Source: Planctomycetales bacterium
Lineage (GTDB): Bacteria; Planctomycetota; Phycisphaerae; SM23-33
Direction of reading: 5' to 3'
Length of the DNA: 64,000 nt
Assembly: GCA_030612725.1 (NCBI GenBank)
Contig: JAUWNJ010000006.1
Location: forward strand, 62,001 to 126,000
Within the stretch, counting starts at the first letter, position 1. The number at the start of each line of letters is the position of its first letter. Below are positions 59,581 through 64,000 of the stretch, in pieces. The notes under the pieces were generated by a model. That model had not been told where the DNA came from. It saw nothing but the letters and a program-made list of their open reading frames with translations, and ran no database searches. The position numbers and the translations under genes are program-made.

Positions 59581-60714
59581 ATGGCCATTGACTTTCGATG
59601 TGAAAACTGCGGAAAGTTGTTGAGCGTAGAGACCAAAGAGCCCTCGAAAATCAAGTGCCCCTACTGCAAGGCGAAGGTAACGGTTCCTGCCGGCCTGGCG
59701 TCTCTTCCCACACCTCAGATTCCCGGAGATGAAACCGAAACTCGTCCCGATCAGACTGTCGGAGCAGCCGAAGCCGAAGCCGAAATCCTCGCCGGCGCAG
59801 AGTCCGATGCACTGGCCGGAGCAATGGCGACACTGATGCCATGGGTTATCAGCCTGTTCTTCCATGTCGGTATCCTGGTAATCCTGGCGTTCTTTGCGAT
59901 TATAGTGTCCCAAAAGAAACTCAAAGCCAATATCGTCGTCCCGAATGTCCCGATTTCGGAAAACCTCACCGAGAACATAGCCGGCGACATGAATCCCGAA
60001 CTGCTCGCAAAGACCCTCGAGAAGCCCGACGAGAAGTTCTCCAATCGCGACTCGAAGATACCAATGACCAATATGGGGGAAACCGAGAATAAAGTTACGA
60101 TGTACGGTACTGTCGGCGGAGCCGCAGCCGGTGGCGCTCGCGCCCGGATGGGACTACCGGTCGACCACGGCAAACCCAAAACCCGGGCATTCGGTACGAA
60201 GGGAAACGCATGGCACGTCGTTTATGTCATGGACCGCTCCGGATCCATGCTGGACACCCTCGACGAGGTCAAAAAGCAGATATTACGGTCAATCTGTCTG
60301 CTCAAACCGAAACAGACATTCCACGTGATATTCTTCGCTACGGGCACACCCAAGGAAAATCGTCCCCGCCGACTTGTCCATGCCACGATACCCAATAAAC
60401 GCGAAGCGCGGAAATTTATGAAGGACATCACCGCCGGCGGATCGACCGACCCCGTCCCCGCCCTCAAAAGGGCGTTTACCGTCCTCAAAAATACGCCCGG
60501 AAAACGGAAAGGGAAACTGATCTATCTGCTGACAGACGGGGAATTCCCCGATAACGAAAAGGTTCTCAACGCTATCAGAACCTTAAACGCCAAACACGAG
60601 GTACACATTAACACCATACTGCACCATCACCACAGCCCCGACGTGATGAAGGTGCTCCGTCAAATCGCAAAAGAAAACGGCGGAGAATTCAAGTTTGTCG
60701 AGGCGAACGAATGA
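59581..60714 (+). CDS. Zinc-ribbon, membrane-anchored VWA-domain protein
   Basis: 377 residues. An N-terminal zinc ribbon (FRCENCGKLLSV...KCPYCKAKV, about 5-32), an acidic linker, one transmembrane helix (about 90-110, WVISLFFHVGILVILAFFAI), then a VWA domain (about 205-377) with the MIDAS motif VMDRSGSML, T in TAGGSTDP, and LLTDGEF. A strong GGAAGGGAG precedes the ATG. Its stop overlaps the next gene (ATGA). Context with ExbB/ExbD genes suggests a role at the cell envelope; function not known. Confidence 0.82.
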   Translation: MAIDFRCENCGKLLSVETKEPSKIKCPYCKAKVTVPAGLASLPTPQIPGDETETRPDQTVGAAEAEAEILAGAESDALAGAMATLMPWVISLFFHVGILVILAFFAIIVSQKKLKANIVVPNVPISENLTENIAGDMNPELLAKTLEKPDEKFSNRDSKIPMTNMGETENKVTMYGTVGGAAAGGARARMGLPVDHGKPKTRAFGTKGNAWHVVYVMDRSGSMLDTLDEVKKQILRSICLLKPKQTFHVIFFATGTPKENRPRRLVHATIPNKREARKFMKDITAGGSTDPVPALKRAFTVLKNTPGKRKGKLIYLLTDGEFPDNEKVLNAIRTLNAKHEVHINTILHHHHSPDVMKVLRQIAKENGGEFKFVEANE

Positions 60715-61796
60715 TACACTCCAAACAGAAAATATCGTTACTGTTGACCCTTGCAGCAGTCTTGACCGTCGCGGCGCAGACCTGCGCCGATTCGATTAAA
60801 CTGACCAGCGGAATAATGTATGACCCGGTAAAAATCATGGGCGCTTCAGACGGTATGATCCGCTTCCTATGGGGAAAAAGTACCCTGAGCAAACCGGTGA
60901 GCAAGGTGGCTTTCATCAACATCACCGACGACGGGAATTTCACGAAGGGCGAAAACCTCCTCGGACAGGGCAAATACGCCGAGGCCGAAAAAGCCTATTC
61001 ATCAGCACAACGCACCGCAACCAAGTGGAAAAAAACGCTGATCGATTATCGCCTCCTCGCGGTCAGCAACGCAGCCGGAGATATAGACAAATCCACAGCC
61101 CGCTGGTTGAAAATAGTCGATGACGCCAACGCTTCAGCCGGGGCATTGTCCCTGCGTCCGAAGAAACTCGCCCCACCGAAAAGCAAGGCCAACGACAGGG
61201 CCATTACTCTACTGAACGGGAAGATTAAAGAGACGAAATCCGACGCGTACGTCAAGGCGATTCGTGAACTGCTCGTTGATCTTTACGAGCGTCAGGGGCA
61301 ACTCGCCAAAGCCAGGGCTGAAGCGATGAAACTGGCGGGTAAAACACCGACAAGCAAGCCCTCTAACGGAACGAAAACGCTGCCGGTCGGTTCGGCCAAC
61401 GTGCAACTGCGCCTGGCTTCGCTGTCGATGAAGGATGGGCAATTCGACGAGGTAATCGAACTGTTACAGCCAAGGATGAAGCAATTCGCAGCACCCGAAC
61501 TCCCCACGGCAATGCTGCTTCTGGGGAAGGCGAGACTGGAAAAGGCAAAGGCCGAACCGAAAAAACCGGCATCGAGAAAACTTCTGATCGAAGCGGGGCT
61601 TGACCTGATGCGGGTGGCAGTGTTTTTTACCTCCAGTAGCGAAGCGCCGCACTCGCTTTTCCTGGCAGGAGAAGTTAACGAACGGCTGGGGAATGCCCGA
61701 GGCGCTAAAGCGGCATATTCAGCCGTTGTCAGGAGATACGCCAAATCACCGGCGGCAAAAGATGCTAAAAAAGCGATGGAACGGATGAAGAAATAG
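60711..61796 (+). CDS. Secreted TPR-like protein
   Basis: 361 residues. Signal peptide (about 1-26, LLLTLAAVLTVAAQTCA), a short beta part (about 27-75, DPVKIMGASDGMIRFLWG), then helical repeats of TPR type: KGENLLGQGKYAEAEKAYSS, IRELLVDLYERQGQLAKARA, LASLSMKDGQFDEVIELLQP, LAGEVNERLGNARGAKAAYS. It is probably periplasmic and mediates protein contacts. It is coupled by ATGA to the VWA gene and precedes the ExbB/ExbD genes. Confidence 0.8.
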   Translation: MIHSKQKISLLLTLAAVLTVAAQTCADSIKLTSGIMYDPVKIMGASDGMIRFLWGKSTLSKPVSKVAFINITDDGNFTKGENLLGQGKYAEAEKAYSSAQRTATKWKKTLIDYRLLAVSNAAGDIDKSTARWLKIVDDANASAGALSLRPKKLAPPKSKANDRAITLLNGKIKETKSDAYVKAIRELLVDLYERQGQLAKARAEAMKLAGKTPTSKPSNGTKTLPVGSANVQLRLASLSMKDGQFDEVIELLQPRMKQFAAPELPTAMLLLGKARLEKAKAEPKKPASRKLLIEAGLDLMRVAVFFTSSSEAPHSLFLAGEVNERLGNARGAKAAYSAVVRRYAKSPAAKDAKKAMERMKK

Positions 61797-62340
61797 GGCA
61801 TAGGGCATAGGGCGTAGGGCGTAGGGCATAGGGCGTAGGGCGTAGGGAATGGTTGGATCGGCGTGCTACAGGGAACAATAATATGGGCAAGACAGGTGGA
61901 TACAAAGATCTCATTGCCTGGCAGAAAGCGATGGACCTTGTTGAGGCGGTTTATCGCGCCAGCGGAAAGTTTCCTTCGGAAGAAAGGTTCGGTTTAACGT
62001 CACCGGTTCGACGTGCCGTCGTGAGCATACCGTCCAATATTGCCGAGGGGTACGCCCGGTCAGGTCGGAATGATTACCTGCGTTTTTTAAATATAGCCCG
62101 CGGTTCTGCCAATGAAGTTGAAACGCAGATTTTGGTTGCAGCACGCCTTGAATTTACAGAAGGCAATTCCGCAGAGCGTTTACTGGAATTAATCGACGAA
62201 GTACAAAGAATATTGAAGGGGTTGGTCAAGAGGCTGAAGATATAATTCGAGAACCGGCGACAGGAGTTAGTCTTTTTCTCCTACACCCTATGCCCTATGC
62301 CCTACGCCCTATACCCTATGCCCTATACCCTATGCCCTAA
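61795..62340 (+). mobile_element. IVS-like unit: four-helix-bundle gene between inverted heptamer arrays
   Basis: The left array (61795-61848) holds about eight units of TAGGGCA/TAGGGCG; the right array (62284-62340) holds about eight units of CCCTATG/CCCTACG/CCCTATA. They are inverted and would pair into a stem of about 55 bp enclosing the four-helix-bundle gene. This is the layout of 23S rRNA intervening sequences, but here the unit sits between protein genes. Confidence 0.55.
61883..62245 (+). CDS. Four-helix-bundle protein (23S rRNA IVS-protein family)
   Basis: 120 residues: GGYKDLIAWQKAMDLVEAVY, FGLTSPVRRAVVSIPSNIAEGYAR, YLRFLNIARGSANEVETQILVAARL, and a fourth helix to the end. The WQKAMDLV and SIPSNIAEG phrases are the hallmark of the S23/IVP family found in 23S rRNA intervening sequences and related to the DGR accessory protein Avd. 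The pentameric fold binds nucleic acid. ATG 61883 follows AGGGAA; an in-frame codon ten residues upstream starts inside the left array. No reverse transcriptase is nearby. Confidence 0.88.
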   Translation: MGKTGGYKDLIAWQKAMDLVEAVYRASGKFPSEERFGLTSPVRRAVVSIPSNIAEGYARSGRNDYLRFLNIARGSANEVETQILVAARLEFTEGNSAERLLELIDEVQRILKGLVKRLKI

Positions 62341-62399
62341 CTAAATTGATGAATTGTGTTTGAAAATGAGGAAACCCTTTAAACTTCCGAGGAGAACAG

Positions 62400-63128
62400 A
62401 TGCGGCGACGGATATTGATTAGCGCAGGACTGACGGCAATGGTGGTAATGTGGTTCGCGGGCGTTGCAATGGCGGCAGAGGAGGACGTCGGAGACGTTAC
62501 GAAAATCAAGTACTTCGACTGGTTTGTCGTCAAAGGCGGATTCATCGGATGGTTGCTGATAGCTATCGATGTGGCCAGTTGGGCGGTCATCATCGAGCAC
62601 TTCGTTACGATACGCAGGATTAACATCCTGCCCGAAGCAGTGCGGGCGCAAATCATCCAAATGGTCGCGGATAAACAGTATAAGGAGATGATCGAATACA
62701 CCGAGACCGAACCGTCCACCCTGTCGTATCTGGTCCACCAGTCATTATCCGAGGCCTCCCACGGATATGCAGCAATGGAACGCGCCATGGAAGAGGCCTC
62801 CGAAGAACGCACGACCAAACTTCTGCGTAAGATAGAACTGTTGAACGTCATCGGGAATGTTTCGCCCATGATGGGGCTGCTGGGGACCGTCTATGGAATG
62901 ATCAGGGTCTTCAGCACGATCGTCCAGTCAGGCGGGATGCCGGACGCCAGTTCACTCGCCGGCGGCGTCGGAACCGCGCTGGTAACGACGTTCTGGGGTC
63001 TTATCGTCGCGATTCCCGCACTGGCAGTCTATGCCGTCATGCGAAACCGCATTGACGCACTGTCCAGCGAGGCAATGACCGTAGCGCAGGAAACAATCCT
63101 GAACTTCCGACCAGGTGCTAAAAAATAA
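62400..63128 (+). CDS. MotA/TolQ/ExbB proton channel protein
   Basis: 242 residues. A possible signal peptide (about 1-25, ending VAMAAEE), then three membrane helices (about 48-68, 150-172, 195-217) and the family core IGNVSPMMGLLGTVYGMIRVF and GTALVTTFWGLIVAIPALA. It forms the stator that energises outer-membrane machines with the ExbD/TolR proteins downstream. GAGGAGAA precedes the ATG. Confidence 0.93.
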   Translation: MRRRILISAGLTAMVVMWFAGVAMAAEEDVGDVTKIKYFDWFVVKGGFIGWLLIAIDVASWAVIIEHFVTIRRINILPEAVRAQIIQMVADKQYKEMIEYTETEPSTLSYLVHQSLSEASHGYAAMERAMEEASEERTTKLLRKIELLNVIGNVSPMMGLLGTVYGMIRVFSTIVQSGGMPDASSLAGGVGTALVTTFWGLIVAIPALAVYAVMRNRIDALSSEAMTVAQETILNFRPGAKK

Positions 63129-63212
63129 CAACAAAATGAACCGCAGTCCGTAGTCCGTAGGACTCTATGAGGACCGCGGTGAAATTCTTCTTGTTTTTGT
63201 AATTCGTGGACG
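63128..63212. repeat. Intergenic inverted repeat between exbB- and exbD-like genes
   Basis: ACAACAAAATGAACCGCAGTCC (given by position 63130-63151) is answered by GGACCGCGGTGAAATT and TTGTTTTTGT (63170-63200). The outer flanks resemble the CGCAGAG family, and GTAATTCGTGG at the right matches the AATTCGTG family. Confidence 0.5.
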
Positions 63213-63223
63213 GAGAGAAAGTT

Positions 63224-63709
63224 ATGGTTAAGAGTCGAGTCAATAAACCGGGGCCTGCGGACCTGGCGTTCAATATGACGCCGATGATCGACTGCGTATT
63301 CCAGTTGCTCATCTTCTTCATGCTGACGACCCAGATGGCTTCGGCGGACTTCGTGAACATGAGAGTCCCCAAGCCCGATTGGAGCCAGGCCAAAAAACCC
63401 GCAGAAGAAAATAAAGCCGTTGTCAACGTCGTACCCTACACCCAAAGCGAAATCGAAGAAGACAGCACAAGAAATGGCATAGCCAAGGAGTACAAACTGG
63501 GAAGCCTGGTCATTAAAACGAACAATATGGAAAAACTCGTTACCGAATTGAAGAAAGCCCGACGGACCAGTCAGGACCCCAAAGAATTCGTCGTCGAACT
63601 GCGGGCAGATAAATCTATACGGTACGACCATATAGAACCGGTTCTCCAGGCGATGCAACAGGCGGAACTGGGAAGAATGTACATAACCGCGATGCGGGAA
63701 CAGGGCTGA
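63224..63709 (+). CDS. ExbD/TolR family protein
   Basis: 161 residues. LAFNMTPMIDCVFQLLIFFML holds the single membrane helix with the conserved Asp (about 20-40), followed by a periplasmic domain (about 50-161) with an internal KSIRYDHIEPVLQAMQQAEL segment typical of TolR/ExbD. ATG 63224 behind GGAGAG is chosen. Forms the proton channel with the upstream ExbB-like protein. Confidence 0.92.
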   Translation: MVKSRVNKPGPADLAFNMTPMIDCVFQLLIFFMLTTQMASADFVNMRVPKPDWSQAKKPAEENKAVVNVVPYTQSEIEEDSTRNGIAKEYKLGSLVIKTNNMEKLVTELKKARRTSQDPKEFVVELRADKSIRYDHIEPVLQAMQQAELGRMYITAMREQG

Positions 63710-63713
63710 TAAA

Positions 63714-64000
63714 ATGGCACGTTCACAAAAAAACATAACCGGCGACGAAACTATCCACTACGTCTCGGCGAGAAAACAACGTGAAGACAAGAAAAAGCAC
63801 GCCTCCACAGCGATCCAGCCTCCGCTGACGCCAATGATCGACATCGTCTTCCAGCTGCTGCTGTTCTTCCTGCTGGCGTGTCAGTTTCGTATGGACGAAG
63901 GGCAAATAGCGGCGAATTTACCCGATCTTTCCGGAAAACCGCCGCCCAAAACCATACCCGTCGATCCAATCGACATTACACTCCAGGCAACGGGACGCGA
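63714..64000 (+). CDS. Second ExbD/TolR family protein, cut by window edge
   Basis: 95 codons visible. A 40-residue charged cytoplasmic N-terminus (MARSQKNITGDETIHYVSAR) is followed by PPLTPMIDIVFQLLLFFLLA with the conserved Asp, then the start of the periplasmic domain. It begins four bases after the first ExbD. Paired ExbD genes after one ExbB are common in planctomycetes. Confidence 0.9.
   Translation, partial: MARSQKNITGDETIHYVSARKQREDKKKHASTAIQPPLTPMIDIVFQLLLFFLLACQFRMDEGQIAANLPDLSGKPPPKTIPVDPIDITLQATGR

Noticed and set aside
61795-62340. Diversity-generating retroelement (Avd-like protein)
   Set aside because: No reverse transcriptase, template repeat or variable repeat is visible; the IVS-protein family explains the gene better.

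Overview
The window looks like chromosome from a planctomycete of the Phycisphaerae type. The evidence is a large secreted protein whose N-terminus carries the LEPRLLLDG motif (15226-19101), a fused LpxC-FabZ enzyme, a complete Gram-negative envelope cluster (BamA, Skp, LpxD, LpxC-FabZ, two LpxA-like proteins), a heparinase II/III-type polysaccharide gene set, and an RASRETEL-type tyrosine integrase. This assignment is inferred from gene content only.

Layout. 1-5800 (minus strand): a promoter overlapped by a palindrome drives an aldo/keto reductase with Fe-S motifs, a secreted heparinase II/III-like lyase and a six-hairpin glycosidase-like protein, joined by ATGA overlaps; a partial membrane protein lies at the edge. 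6003-12029: gltB-gltD. 12036-14663 (minus): an unusual fusion of a KaiC/RecA-like domain without a Walker A lysine to a PEP-synthase-type domain. 14821-14950: a decayed pstB fragment. 15226-19101: the LEPR/FG-GAP/cadherin/dockerin-like surface protein.

19358-26824 is an integrated element of about 7.5 kb, bounded by a 21-bp direct repeat equal to the 3' end of a tRNA-Val gene. It encodes small HTH proteins, a phage-O-like replication protein with iteron-like repeats inside its gene, a DnaB-type helicase, a remnant of a DnaC-type loader, XRE-type regulators and the tyrosine integrase. The integrase frame stays open through the att core, so integration and excision exchange the C-terminus of the integrase. 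No capsid, packaging or conjugation genes are visible.

26963-44642: an aldo/keto reductase, a lipid A-type acyltransferase, tRNA-Gln, and then a long co-directional housekeeping run: prs, rplY, pth, rpsF, ssb, rpsR, rplI, dnaB, bamA, skp, lpxD, lpxC-fabZ, two lpxA paralogues and a GnnA-like dehydrogenase. Together these cover nucleotide supply, translation, replication and outer-membrane biogenesis. Almost every gap in this run carries a different hairpin-forming intergenic repeat.

44776-55882: a MazF-type toxin-antitoxin pair, purC, a B12-binding radical SAM protein, tRNA-Arg, queA, dsbD, an Mrp-type ATPase, a sugar transferase, a cysteine-cluster protein, an MFS transporter and a HAD hydrolase. 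56038-58810 (minus): gnd and a Gfo/Idh/MocA oxidoreductase, then tRNA-Leu. 59581-64000: a zinc-ribbon VWA membrane protein, a TPR-like secreted protein, an IVS-like unit (a four-helix-bundle gene between inverted heptamer arrays), and an ExbB/TolQ plus two ExbD/TolR proteins, the second cut by the window edge.

The observations most worth following are the integrase C-terminal switch, the origin-like repeats in the element's rep gene, the IVS-like four-helix-bundle unit outside rRNA, the tandem LpxA paralogues of which one lacks the catalytic histidine, and the modular intergenic hairpins.
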